Source: Candidatus Thioglobus autotrophicus
GTDB taxonomy: Bacteria > Pseudomonadota > Gammaproteobacteria > PS1 > Pseudothioglobaceae
NCBI GenBank assembly: GCA_022448455.1
Contig: JAKUUR010000009.1
Coordinates: 1 to 59,905, forward strand
Length of the DNA: 59,905 bases
Direction of reading: 5' to 3'
In this document: piece by piece, positions 47,526 to 55,843 of the stretch
Layout: each line of letters starts with the position of its first letter
Position numbering within the stretch: the first letter of the stretch is position 1
The notes under the pieces: model-generated
What the model saw: only the letters and a program-made list of their open reading frames with translations
Told to the model about the DNA's origin: nothing
Databases searched by the model: none
Made by a program: the position numbers and the translations under genes

Positions 47526-48692
47526 TTAAGCGCTCTCATATAATCGCGTCAGAATAAACTCTTGATGTCCTAGTATTTCTGCTGCAGTCATTTGCCCATT
47601 AGCAACCCTAATCATAACATCAATTAACTTATCACCTGCTTGGTCCATGTCAATATCACGGCTTAAGAGGCCAGTCACATCAACATCGACATGTTCTGAC
47701 ATGGTTCTAACAGTCCTAGGGTTGGCGCAAATTTTAATTACAGGCAAAATAGGGTTGCCAATAATATTACCCTGGCCAGTAGGGAACAGGTGAGCAACGT
47801 AGCCAGAGGCTGCACAAAGGGTGACCATTTCACCAGCAGCTGAAGATGAATCCATAAACCAGAGTCCTTTACCTGTTGGCATTTCTGCTTTATCTAGAAC
47901 ACCGTCAACGCGACATTTTTTTCCAATCTTTTGAATATTACCTAAAGCCTTCTCTTCGATAGTAGTTAAACCACCCTCAATGTTTCCTTTTGTAGGCTGT
48001 GATTCAGATAAGTCGTCTGTTTTAAATCTTTCAATCATATCTTGATAGCGATTAAACATGAACATAAACTTTTTAGCAACAGCATCATTAGCACATCTTG
48101 CTTCAACTAGGTGTTCACCTCCAGTAATTTCAGAGGTTTCTCCAAACAACAAGGTATTGTTATTTTCATACAATTTATCAAATGCATTACCAACGGTTGG
48201 GTTTGAACCAAAACCTGAAGTTGTGTCTGATTCACCACACTTGGTTGATATCCATAACTCACTTATATCGCAAGGCTCTCGTTGCAATCCAGTAGCATAG
48301 CGCACCATATCAAAAGCTTCTTTTGAAGCATCAGCAATGGTTTGAATGTCGCCTTTTTTCTCAATTGCAAATCCTTGAACAGGTTTTCCAGTTGTAGCAA
48401 TACCATCAACAATTTTTTGAGTCCAACCTGGCTCAATACCTATCACTACAACGGCAGCCACGTTTGGGTTAGATCCCGCTCCAATCATTGTTCGAAAATG
48501 TAAGTCTAGATCTTCGCCAAACTGAAGCCTACCGTAAGGGTGAGGTAGAGCAATGGTACCTTTAATATTATTAGCAACAGCTTCGCAGGCTGCATTTGAG
48601 ATATCGTCAACAGGCAAGATTACAACATAGTTGCGAATACCTACTCGATTATTATCACGACGATATGCGTTAATTTTTTCACTTAAATTCAT
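47526..48692 (-). CDS. suyB: (R)-sulfolactate sulfo-lyase subunit beta
   Basis: About 388 residues, UxaA/altronate-dehydratase C-terminal family. [14 protein letters not shown] at the start, [22 protein letters not shown] with the conserved Cys, and the C-terminal region [20 protein letters not shown] match SuyB. The ATG at 48692 is chosen because AAAGGTGG precedes it and suyA stops 2 bases before; the GTG at 48701 would overlap suyA. Together with SuyA it splits sulfolactate into pyruvate and sulfite. Confidence 0.9.
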   Translation of the reverse strand: MNLSEKINAYRRDNNRVGIRNYVVILPVDDISNAACEAVANNIKGTIALPHPYGRLQFGEDLDLHFRTMIGAGSNPNVAAVVVIGIEPGWTQKIVDGIATTGKPVQGFAIEKKGDIQTIADASKEAFDMVRYATGLQREPCDISELWISTKCGESDTTSGFGSNPTVGNAFDKLYENNNTLLFGETSEITGGEHLVEARCANDAVAKKFMFMFNRYQDMIERFKTDDLSESQPTKGNIEGGLTTIEEKALGNIQKIGKKCRVDGVLDKAEMPTGKGLWFMDSSSAAGEMVTLCAASGYVAHLFPTGQGNIIGNPILPVIKICANPRTVRTMSEHVDVDVTGLLSRDIDMDQAGDKLIDVMIRVANGQMTAAEILGHQEFILTRLYESA

Positions 48693-48694
48693 AA

Positions 48695-48976
48695 TTACCA
48701 CCTTTTTGTTTTTACGTTATGAACATGCAGATGGTCACCAACTTTGATGTTTGCAATTGTGCGACCAATATCTGCGCCATATTTAATAACTGTGTCATCT
48801 TTATTGAGTTTTTTAATCGCTAACTTATGCCCAATAGGGATGTCTTGATTAATCTTTATATCGATTAGTTTGTCTTGGTCCATCACCCATCCAGTCACTG
48901 TGTCGTTGGTTTTGAGTCCTTCAACTGTGACAACACCAACGGAATCATTCTCGTCATGGACAATAAATTGAATCAT
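48695..48976 (-). CDS. suyA: (R)-sulfolactate sulfo-lyase subunit alpha
   Basis: A 93-residue SAF-domain protein ([41 protein letters not shown]), the small subunit that pairs with SuyB. In altronate dehydratases the same domain is fused or differently arranged; the split suyA-suyB order is typical of sulfolactate sulfo-lyase. It is the first gene of the operon, with a strong AAGGAG ribosome binding site and an AT-rich 164-base upstream region. Confidence 0.9.
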   Translation of the reverse strand: MIQFIVHDENDSVGVVTVEGLKTNDTVTGWVMDQDKLIDIKINQDIPIGHKLAIKKLNKDDTVIKYGADIGRTIANIKVGDHLHVHNVKTKRW

Positions 48977-49140
48977 GTTTGCTCCTTATAAATGAGTAGA
49001 ATAAATAATTAAATATTGATTAACACTTAAAAATATTAAATAATATATTATATCAATGACATATATTATATCATCTATATGAATTAATATATTATATTTG
49101 AGAAATGAATATTGGCATACCAATTCTATGTCATAAAATT
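48977..49140 (-). promoter_or_regulatory. Divergent promoter region of the sulfonate operon
   Basis: Very AT-rich spacer between suyA (minus) and a secreted-protein gene (plus). On the minus strand it holds TTCATATAGAT followed by two TATAAT-like boxes. The TTCATATA core recurs in the 39029-39064 element and before the second TRAP system (TTCATATAGAT near 49683-49695), so it may be a regulator half-site. AT-rich chance matches cannot be excluded. Confidence 0.4.
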
Positions 49141-49530
49141 ATGAAAAAAACATTACTGGTCTTAATATTTTTCTTATTGTCAACTCACAGTTTTGCAAAG
49201 GTTGGTGATGTTTATTTTTGTGAAATGACCCAGGCTATTGAATTAAAGGAAGGAAAACTTATTAACTATATTCCTCAAAAATTCAAATTTACAATAGAAT
49301 CAGACAATATGATTAGATTTGGTTTAGATGTTAATTATTTTAGAGGTAGTGCTTTTAAGGTCATAGAGTTTTCTGATAATGGAGAAAAATTCTATGGTGA
49401 TAATTTTGAGTATTCTTACGGTGATTTTTATTTCGCCGAAATATTTAGATGGGCCTCGACAGATGTTGACGCATTGACAGCAACAGCGGTTAGTGCAACA
49501 TGTGCCATTCTTGAAGACTACTCTGTTTAG
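49141..49530 (+). CDS. Hypothetical small secreted protein
   Basis: About 129 residues from the ATG at 49141, which gives a clean signal peptide (MKKTLLVLIFFLLSTHSFAKVG, cleavage after HSFA); a longer frame from 49105 would bury it. Mature part is about 110 residues, mainly beta-strand-like with many aromatic residues (YFRGSAFKV, YSYGDFYFAEIFRW) and two cysteines. I recognise no family. It lies between suyA and TRAP-2 and might be a periplasmic accessory protein. Confidence 0.7.
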   Translation: MKKTLLVLIFFLLSTHSFAKVGDVYFCEMTQAIELKEGKLINYIPQKFKFTIESDNMIRFGLDVNYFRGSAFKVIEFSDNGEKFYGDNFEYSYGDFYFAEIFRWASTDVDALTATAVSATCAILEDYSV

Positions 49531-49551
49531 TTTTTAGTTTTTAGTTTTTAG
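49531..49551. repeat. Short tandem repeat (TTTTTAG)x3
   Basis: Three perfect 7-base copies of TTTTTAG start directly after the stop TAG of the secreted-protein gene, whose end GTTTAG resembles a fourth partial copy. The run is T-rich and may serve as a terminator tail, though no stem precedes it. Such repeats vary in copy number by slippage. Confidence 0.8.
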
Positions 49552-49623
49552 TTTATTTTTTTATACTTACGATAAATGTGGATGTTAATTTTGACGAACG
49601 ATTAAGGAAGGTATACAATCGGC

Positions 49624-49657
49624 TTAACACTCTCGGATCAAATTAATCTGGTGTTAA
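49624..49657 (+). promoter_or_regulatory. Inverted repeat upstream of TRAP-2
   Basis: TTAACAC and GTGTTAA are perfect inverted arms with a 20-base spacer, about 135 bases before the dctP-2 start in the 260-base gap 49531-49790. The spacing of two helical turns between half-site centres (27 bases) suits a regulator dimer or tetramer. No other gene-like content was seen in the gap; a good AAAGGAG ribosome binding site stands before the ATG. Confidence 0.4.
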
Positions 49658-49790
49658 TATTTTCAAGTTATAACTAGATTATTTCATATAGATTACATGA
49701 TCAGATTTTTCTGTTGGTTTTTTGTTTTTTATTATTATCCTTGAGTGCTTATTTTATTTATTGTGAGATATTAATTAAAGGAGATAAATT

Positions 49791-50864
49791 ATGTTTAGAA
49801 ATAAATTGATATTTATGATGATAGCAACACTACTCGTTTTTAGTGGTTCGAGTTCAGTTGCTGCAGAAGAAAAAGTCATCAAGTGGAAACTTGCGATGAC
49901 ATGGCCTGCTGGCTTACCACCTTTCGCATGGACTGTTACACGTTTTGCTGACAATGTAGAGGCGATGAGTGGTGGTCGAATGACAATTCGTGTTGATGAT
50001 AAAAATAAACACAAAGCTGCCTTGGGCATACTTGATATGGTCAAAGCTGGTCAGTATGAGATGGGTCATTCAGCTTCTTACTATTGGAAAGGCAAGGACA
50101 TTAATACTATGCCATTTACAACCATGCCTTTCGGTATGACAACTGCTGAGCAAGATGCATGGTACTTCTATGGTGGTGGTGAAGCACTTGCAAAAGAAGT
50201 GTTTGACAAACATGGAGTTAACCAGTATCAAGGTGGTAGTACAGGTAATCAGATGGGTGGTTGGTTCCGTAAGGAAATCAATTCTCTTGATGACCTTAAA
50301 GGTCTGAAGATGCGAATCCCTGGTTTTGCGGGAGAAGTATTGGCTGAACTTGGCGTCGCGGTAACTAACCTGCCTGCGGGTGAGTTATATACTGCACTAG
50401 AGCGTGGAACGATTGATGCGCTTGAGTGGGTTGGCCCAGGTATGGATATTAATATGGGCTTTCATAAAATTGCACCATATTATTACACTGGTTGGCATGA
50501 GCCTGCTACAGACTTACAATTCTTAATCAACCAAGATGCATGGAATGAGTTACCGGCTGATTTACAAGCTATTATCGAGATAGCTATGGTTGATTCCAAG
50601 GCGCGTATGTATTGGGAAAACTATGCCATGAGTGCCGAAGCTTGGTCTAAGATGGGCGTGGATTACCCTAACATTAAAGTTAGGACTTTCCCGCCAGAAG
50701 TAATTGCTGAGATGAAGGCTGTTAATGCTAGACTTATAGCTGAAACTTCTGCAAGAGATCCTATGTTCAAAAAGATCATGGAATCTCAAGCGGAATTTAT
50801 GGCAAAGGCTCGAGAATGGACAAAGATTTCAGATTATTTGTACTTGAAAGACAATATAGAATAA
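49791..50864 (+). CDS. TRAP transporter solute-binding protein (DctP family), system 2
   Basis: A 357-residue periplasmic binding protein with signal peptide (residues 1-25, ending SSVAAEEK). WKLAMTWPAGLPPFAWTVTRFAD opens the mature part, and LKMRIPGFAGEVLAELGVAVTNLPAGELYTALERGTIDALEW is the ligand region with the conserved arginine. It is clearly different from system 1 (subfamily with the GGSTGNQMGGWF segment). It is divergent from suyA with one small gene between. DHPS or a 2-oxo acid are reasonable cargo guesses. Confidence 0.9.
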   Translation: MFRNKLIFMMIATLLVFSGSSSVAAEEKVIKWKLAMTWPAGLPPFAWTVTRFADNVEAMSGGRMTIRVDDKNKHKAALGILDMVKAGQYEMGHSASYYWKGKDINTMPFTTMPFGMTTAEQDAWYFYGGGEALAKEVFDKHGVNQYQGGSTGNQMGGWFRKEINSLDDLKGLKMRIPGFAGEVLAELGVAVTNLPAGELYTALERGTIDALEWVGPGMDINMGFHKIAPYYYTGWHEPATDLQFLINQDAWNELPADLQAIIEIAMVDSKARMYWENYAMSAEAWSKMGVDYPNIKVRTFPPEVIAEMKAVNARLIAETSARDPMFKKIMESQAEFMAKAREWTKISDYLYLKDNIE

Positions 50865-50885
50865 TTTAAATCTTATGTGTTTTAT

Positions 50886-50917
50886 AATGCCCGCTATAAA
50901 CGCGGGCATTTTTTTTA
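50886..50917 (+). terminator. Intrinsic-terminator-like hairpin after dctP (system 2)
   Basis: A perfect 9-bp GC-rich stem (AATGCCCGC pairing with GCGGGCATT), 7-base loop, followed by a run of T residues. It lies between the dctP-2 stop and the dctQ-2 start, a third case of this arrangement in the window. Confidence 0.88.
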
Positions 50918-50935
50918 TTTTTACAGGCTAATGTA

Positions 50936-51451
50936 ATGCAATGGATTGAATCATTTTGCGATAAATGTGCTAAATACTTAGGGGTGATTATTTCATTTCT
51001 ACTTATTTTAATGATGGTCAATGTTGCTTTTGATACAATGAATCGCTACCTCATGAATACCAATTCAGTTGCTTTACAAGAAATGGAGTGGCATTTGTTT
51101 TCTGTGATTATTTTATTAGGCACTTCTTATGCTCTGAACGAAGAAGGACATGTACGTGTCGATATTTTTTATACAAATTTTAGTGCAAAAAAGAAAGCCA
51201 TCATCAACATGATTGGTGTCGTTACATTTTTGCTACCACTGAGTCTATTAGTAGCATTCGGTTCACTTGGCTTTGTTAAAGAGGCCTATGTTTTTATGGA
51301 GCAGAGTGGAGATCCAGGCGGACTGCACTATCGTTTTATTATCAAGGGTTTAATTCCAACATCATTTTTTATTTTAATATTCATGTCTTTTGGCTATTTT
51401 GCACGTAACTATAACCTCTTAAAAAGACTTAATTCAGGATCCAAATCATGA
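50936..51451 (+). CDS. TRAP transporter small permease (DctQ), system 2
   Basis: A 171-residue protein with four membrane segments, the usual DctQ size. QEMEWHLFSVIILLGTSYALNEEGHVRVDIFY is the conserved core. It overlaps dctM-2 by 4 bases (ATGA). It lacks the acidic N-terminal tail seen in system 1. Confidence 0.9.
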   Translation: MQWIESFCDKCAKYLGVIISFLLILMMVNVAFDTMNRYLMNTNSVALQEMEWHLFSVIILLGTSYALNEEGHVRVDIFYTNFSAKKKAIINMIGVVTFLLPLSLLVAFGSLGFVKEAYVFMEQSGDPGGLHYRFIIKGLIPTSFFILIFMSFGYFARNYNLLKRLNSGSKS

Positions 51452-52797
51452 TTGGAGTATTGATGTTTTTTACTGGTCTAGGAATGCTATTTATTGGCTT
51501 TCCAGTAGCGTTTACTTTCGGTGCCGTGGCGGTATTCTTTGGAATGGCTGCTGGTATTATCGAAGCTTTTAATGATGGTGAGTTATTAATCGACGGTATC
51601 GATAATGGTTTGATGATGTTTGCGATGATGCCTCATCGTATTTGGAGCATTATGAACAACACCATTTTGATGGCTATTCCTTTATTTATATTAATGGGCT
51701 TGATTCTCCAAAAAACCAAACTAGCTGAACGCTTACTTGAATCAATGGGTTATTTATTTGGCGAAATCAGAGGTGGTTTAGCAATAAGTACTGTAGTAGT
51801 TGGATCTTTATTAGCTGCATCTACTGGAGTTGTGGGAGCCAGTGTTGTAGCTATGGGCGTTATTTCCTTGCCCGTAATGTTAAAGTACAATTATTCAAAA
51901 CACATAGCAACTGGCACTATCTGTGCCGCAGGTACTTTGGGCCAAATTATTCCACCCTCTATTGTCCTTATTATATTGGGAGACGTCTTTAACGTCCCTG
52001 TTGGAGATTTGTTTAAAGCTGCACTGTTACCTGGTTTAGTTCTGGTTGCGGCTTATGTTGTCTATATTTTAGTAGCAGCGTATTTAAACCCTCAAATCGC
52101 TCCAGCTGTAAAGCTTGAAAGGCAAGAAGGTGAGAGTAAAAAACAGCAAGTCATTTCAGCGTTATTTGCAATTATTCCGCCTTTGTCATTAATTGTTATC
52201 GTTCTAGGTTCTATTTTTGCAGGTATTGCAACCCCTACAGAGTCGTCCGCGATTGGTTGTTCTGGTGCCGTTATACTAGCAGTCTTATATAGAAAGTTTT
52301 CATTTGCAATGTTGATGGAATCTTCCAAGGCAACGGTAAAAATAACCGCAATGGTTTTTGCTATTTTGATTGGAGCAACTGCATTTTCTATGGTATTTAC
52401 CTATACTGGAGCTGATGCATTGATAGAGGATTTTATGCTCAGCTTACCGGGCGATAAATGGGGTTTTATAATTATGGCAATGCTAGCCATATTGGTTCTA
52501 GGATTCTTTATAGATTTTGTAGAAATTTCCTATATTATTGTGCCAATACTAGTTCCTATTTCAGAAGTTATTGGCATCAATCCTATTTGGTTTGCTATCT
52601 TAATTGCAATGAATCTGCAGACTTCCTTTTTAACTCCACCCTTTGGCTTCAGCTTATTTTATTTAAAAGGAGTTGCCCCGGAGAGTATAAAAACAACGGA
52701 TATTTATAAAGGAGTAATTCCTTTTATCATCATACAAGTTATTGTACTAGCCTCCATTGTTGTGTACCCAAATTGGTATGGCAGTTTCACATATTGA
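51448..52797 (+). CDS. TRAP transporter large permease (DctM), system 2
   Basis: A 449-residue membrane protein with about 12 hydrophobic segments. The motifs MAIPLFILMGLILQKT, ASTGVVGASVVAMG and GTLGQIIPPSIVLIILGD mark DctM. An insertion of about 25 residues after the first membrane segment (FNDGELLIDGIDNGLMMF) is seen in the mannitol/2-oxo-acid-type DctM group. It completes the second TRAP set. Confidence 0.93.
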   Translation: MIGVLMFFTGLGMLFIGFPVAFTFGAVAVFFGMAAGIIEAFNDGELLIDGIDNGLMMFAMMPHRIWSIMNNTILMAIPLFILMGLILQKTKLAERLLESMGYLFGEIRGGLAISTVVVGSLLAASTGVVGASVVAMGVISLPVMLKYNYSKHIATGTICAAGTLGQIIPPSIVLIILGDVFNVPVGDLFKAALLPGLVLVAAYVVYILVAAYLNPQIAPAVKLERQEGESKKQQVISALFAIIPPLSLIVIVLGSIFAGIATPTESSAIGCSGAVILAVLYRKFSFAMLMESSKATVKITAMVFAILIGATAFSMVFTYTGADALIEDFMLSLPGDKWGFIIMAMLAILVLGFFIDFVEISYIIVPILVPISEVIGINPIWFAILIAMNLQTSFLTPPFGFSLFYLKGVAPESIKTTDIYKGVIPFIIIQVIVLASIVVYPNWYGSFTY

Positions 52798-52852
52798 TCC
52801 TAGGGAGTATTAAATATGCCTCAACATATGGGGAATCTGGCTTATTAAATTT

Positions 52853-53329
52853 ATGTTTTCAAGAAAATTAAAAAGCACTTTGATGATTCGTAAATTTGGC
52901 TTATTAAAAGTGCCACTGATTTGGCTTTGTAGGCCCAAAGTGATTGAACATACAGATGAGAGAATAGAAGTGGTAATCCGGTTAAGGCGCCGTACGAAGA
53001 ACCACTTAGGGAGTATGTATTTTGGTGCGCTGGCAGTCGGTGCAGACGTTACGGGAGGATTCCTTGCAATGGATCCCATCAAGGAAAGTGGAAGACAAAT
53101 TCAACTTATTTTTAAAGACTTCAAGGCGGATTTTCTAAAACGGCCAGAAGGAGACGTTCACTTCTACTGTAACGATGGTCTAGCCGTAAGAGAGTTAGTA
53201 AAAAAAACTGTTGAGACTGGTGAAAGGCATAACTATAAAATGAATATAGAAGCTATCGTGCCTTCATTATCAATGGATGTTGTTGCGAAGTTTGAACTTA
53301 CATTATCGTTGAAAGATAAAACTATTTAG
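52853..53329 (+). CDS. DUF4442 hotdog-fold protein (possible thioesterase)
   Basis: A 158-residue protein. LRRRTKNHLGSMYFGALAVGADVTGGFLAMD is the DUF4442/YiiD-C-type hotdog segment, with Asn and His in the region that serves as active site in thioesterases. Function in the family is not firmly known. It follows dctM-2 by 55 bases and may be read from the same transcript. Confidence 0.75.
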   Translation: MFSRKLKSTLMIRKFGLLKVPLIWLCRPKVIEHTDERIEVVIRLRRRTKNHLGSMYFGALAVGADVTGGFLAMDPIKESGRQIQLIFKDFKADFLKRPEGDVHFYCNDGLAVRELVKKTVETGERHNYKMNIEAIVPSLSMDVVAKFELTLSLKDKTI

Positions 53330-53366
53330 ATATCTTCACTCACACATGAGATGAAATTTCGACTGA

Positions 53367-53588
53367 TTACATATTTTCTTTCTGTTCTTTAAGCCATTTT
53401 TCAATATCGCTCTTGTGCCATCTACTAGTTCTTCCAAGCTTCATTGGCTTTGGAAAACTACCTTCATTAAGCATTTTGTATAAATAAGAACGAGTAATAT
53501 TCTGTTTGTAGAGAGTGTCCTGCTTTAGTTTATTAGAGAAAGAAATAATCTCACATACTTTTTTTTGAGTTAATAGTGATTCGCCCAT
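53367..53588 (-). CDS. AlpA-like phage/island regulatory protein
   Basis: A 73-residue MerR-type helix-turn-helix protein. ITRSYLYKMLNEGSFPKPMKLGRTSRWHKSDIEKWL is the AlpA/excisionase pattern. In E. coli CP4-57, AlpA activates the integrase gene for excision. Between its Leu-rich start and the core lies an insertion of about 12 residues (SNKLKQDTLYKQ) that typical AlpA proteins lack. It marks the left part of the mobile-element remains. Confidence 0.8.
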   Translation of the reverse strand: MGESLLTQKKVCEIISFSNKLKQDTLYKQNITRSYLYKMLNEGSFPKPMKLGRTSRWHKSDIEKWLKEQKENM

Positions 53589-53615
53589 AACAACAGTTTA
53601 ACCTTAAATAGATTA

Positions 53616-54563
53616 CTAAACAATCATGCGCAGTTTCTTGTCGAGTATTTGCACTTCAAGATGTCGAGTTTGAGGATAAGGTATCTCACCATCAGCCTCA
53701 ACCACTAACGGCTGCTGTGACTTTATCACTACTCTACGAGCTCTGTAGTTGCGCAGAATAGGCTCATTGACATGTGTCCCTTTCATAATTTTCGGGATCA
53801 AACGCAAGATTTTTAGTCGACCAATACTCTGTGTCACCATTACATCTAGCAAGCCGTCATCCACCTGGGCGTCAGGACAAACCCAAAAACCACTGCCAAA
53901 ACAGCGACCATTGGTAATCGCCGTCATCGTTGTCGATTGCTCGAAAGCCTTTTGATCGTCAATCTGAATACTGACCTTTGGGATACGATAATCAATCAGC
54001 GTCTTCATAATCGCCGCAAGATAAGCCGCCGTACCAGTAAGAAAACTCGGCACTTTGGTAAAGTTAAGTGCGGCTTGTGCGCCAAAACCAATATCCATGC
54101 CATTCATAAAATACTGTGGATTATTATTTTGTTCTGAGCGCAATTGATCGCCTGACATGCGTCCAACATCAAACAGTTTTGTCTGCCCCTGAGTAATTTT
54201 CTCAATCGCTACATGCCAGTCAAACACCTTGCCGCCAATAGTGGTTTGCGGTGGGATCATTTTGGCAAAATCGTCACCATTTCCGAGTGGCACAACACCT
54301 AGAGCAATCGTTTCGCCTTCGTTTGAAGCGCGCAGCAGCCCGTTAACAACTTCATGAACCGTTCCATCGCCTCCAACAGCGATTACGGTCGAGTATTTCG
54401 TTGCTGCTTTTTCAGCCAACGTCACTGCTTCAAGTGGTGCAGAAGTAGCAGCTACATCAAACTCAATACCGGCGTCAATCAGCCCTTGCTGGACCTCTGG
54501 CCAGTGCTTTTTAACACGACCCCGTCCAGCTATCGGGTTATAAATAACGAGAATTGAGGGCAT
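53616..54563 (-). CDS. Diacylglycerol/lipid kinase-family protein (YegS/BmrU type)
   Basis: A 315-residue DAGK catalytic-domain protein. VIYNPIAGRGRVKK at the start, the nucleotide motif AVGGDGTVHEVVNGL near residues 60-75 and PLGNGDDFAKM are conserved. The C-terminal VEADGEIPY is also typical. It phosphorylates a lipid such as diacylglycerol or sphingoid base. By eye its base composition is richer in G and C than the integrase region, as with the ABC exporter at 57556; not computed. Confidence 0.88.
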   Translation of the reverse strand: MPSILVIYNPIAGRGRVKKHWPEVQQGLIDAGIEFDVAATSAPLEAVTLAEKAATKYSTVIAVGGDGTVHEVVNGLLRASNEGETIALGVVPLGNGDDFAKMIPPQTTIGGKVFDWHVAIEKITQGQTKLFDVGRMSGDQLRSEQNNNPQYFMNGMDIGFGAQAALNFTKVPSFLTGTAAYLAAIMKTLIDYRIPKVSIQIDDQKAFEQSTTMTAITNGRCFGSGFWVCPDAQVDDGLLDVMVTQSIGRLKILRLIPKIMKGTHVNEPILRNYRARRVVIKSQQPLVVEADGEIPYPQTRHLEVQILDKKLRMIV

Positions 54564-54640
54564 TTTATGAGTTTATACTATCACTAAAAATATTGATATC
54601 AATTTACCCTTTTTGGGAAGTAGTAGTAATAGTAGATCAC

Positions 54641-55843
54641 ATGATTAGAAAAATTTTCTCCAGGCCATTTACTCAACAAGAGGCCATCAGTCAAGAGGCG
54701 ATCGATGCAGCCACTGAAGTGCTGAAGACGGGCAGGTTACACCGATACAATACAATTGAAAACGAACTTTCACAAGTCTCACTATTAGAACAGGAGTATG
54801 CTAATTATCAGGGTAGTCGCTACTGTCTGGCTTGTACATCTTGTGGTTATGCCCTCAGTATTTCACTGAAAGCGGCAGGCTTGGAGTCTGGTGATTATGT
54901 TTTAACCAATTCGTATACTCTTGCTCCAGTGCCGGGAGCCATCTCTAATGCTGGCGGCAGGGCTATATTTGTAGAGATTAATGAAAATCTTGTACTTGAC
55001 CTGGACGACCTTGCACAAAAGGCAACCTCAAGCGGCGCTCGTTTTTTGCTGCTATCGCACATGCGAGGCCATATTGTGGATATGAATGAGTTGATGCGTA
55101 TTGTACAGGAGAAGAATTTGATTTTGATTGAGGATTGTGCCCACACTATGGGTGCGAAGTGGGGAAAAAAGAAAAGCGGTAATTTTGGCCTAGCCGCCTG
55201 TTTTAGTACCCAGACCTATAAACACCTAAACTCAGGAGAGGGTGGTCTTATAACCTCCGATAATGCTGTATTTATAGCGCGTGCGATTGTGCTATCGGGC
55301 TCTTATATGTTCTATGAAAGACATGGGGCCGCCCCGGAGGCGGAAGTTTTTTCAGATATTCGATTACAAACCCCAAATTATTCAGGTCGTATGGATAACC
55401 TTAGGGCTGCGATTCTCCGTCCACAGTTAATTTCTCTGGAAGAAAATATTAAACGCTGGAACAAACGCTATCAAATTGTTGAGCAAAAACTTCAAAAAGT
55501 TACCGGTGTTGTGCTCCCTGAGCGACCTGACGAAGAGCGCTATGTTGGGAGTTCTTTTCAGTTTAGAATTCCGGGAATTTCCCACACTAAAGCTGGTAAA
55601 TTTATTGAAGCTAATAAACAACTTGGCGTGGAAATAAAATGGTTTGGCAGTGATGAGCCTACTGGGTTTACCAGTAACCACAAAAGTTGGAAATATTTGG
55701 AGTACCAAGATTTAGAAAATTCTGACAAAATCCTTTCGGGATTGTTTGATTTGCGATTGCCGTTAACATTTTCGCTTGATGATTGCTCGCTGCTTTCTGA
55801 TATTATCAGTGAATGTGTCCAAGAGTATCAATCTACTAAATAG
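54641..55843 (+). CDS. DegT/DnrJ/EryC1-family aminotransferase
   Basis: About 400 residues. The ATG at 54641 removes a 29-residue extension that would overlap the DAGK start. CTSCGYALSISLKAAGLESGD, EDCAHTMGAKW and FSTQTYKHLNSGEGG (PLP lysine) give the family. Such enzymes aminate keto-sugars for surface polysaccharide or antibiotic sugars. No sugar-nucleotide genes adjoin it, so it is an orphan, possibly cargo of the mobile element. Its 3' end overlaps the convergent integrase gene by 8 bases. Confidence 0.85.
   Translation: MIRKIFSRPFTQQEAISQEAIDAATEVLKTGRLHRYNTIENELSQVSLLEQEYANYQGSRYCLACTSCGYALSISLKAAGLESGDYVLTNSYTLAPVPGAISNAGGRAIFVEINENLVLDLDDLAQKATSSGARFLLLSHMRGHIVDMNELMRIVQEKNLILIEDCAHTMGAKWGKKKSGNFGLAACFSTQTYKHLNSGEGGLITSDNAVFIARAIVLSGSYMFYERHGAAPEAEVFSDIRLQTPNYSGRMDNLRAAILRPQLISLEENIKRWNKRYQIVEQKLQKVTGVVLPERPDEERYVGSSFQFRIPGISHTKAGKFIEANKQLGVEIKWFGSDEPTGFTSNHKSWKYLEYQDLENSDKILSGLFDLRLPLTFSLDDCSLLSDIISECVQEYQSTK

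Noticed and set aside
47526-48976. Altronate or galactarate dehydratase (uxaA-type)
   Set aside because: The split small SAF subunit followed by the large subunit, with hpsN and comC in the operon, indicates sulfolactate sulfo-lyase; no uronate genes are nearby.
49020-49100. CRISPR-like or iteron array in the AT-rich spacer before suyA
   Set aside because: The repeated ATATTATAT strings are simple low-complexity AT sequence without regular spacing.
52797-53367. Left attachment site of the mobile element near the AlpA-like gene
   Set aside because: I looked for a second copy of the tmRNA 3'-end sequence between 52.8 and 53.7 kb by eye and found none.
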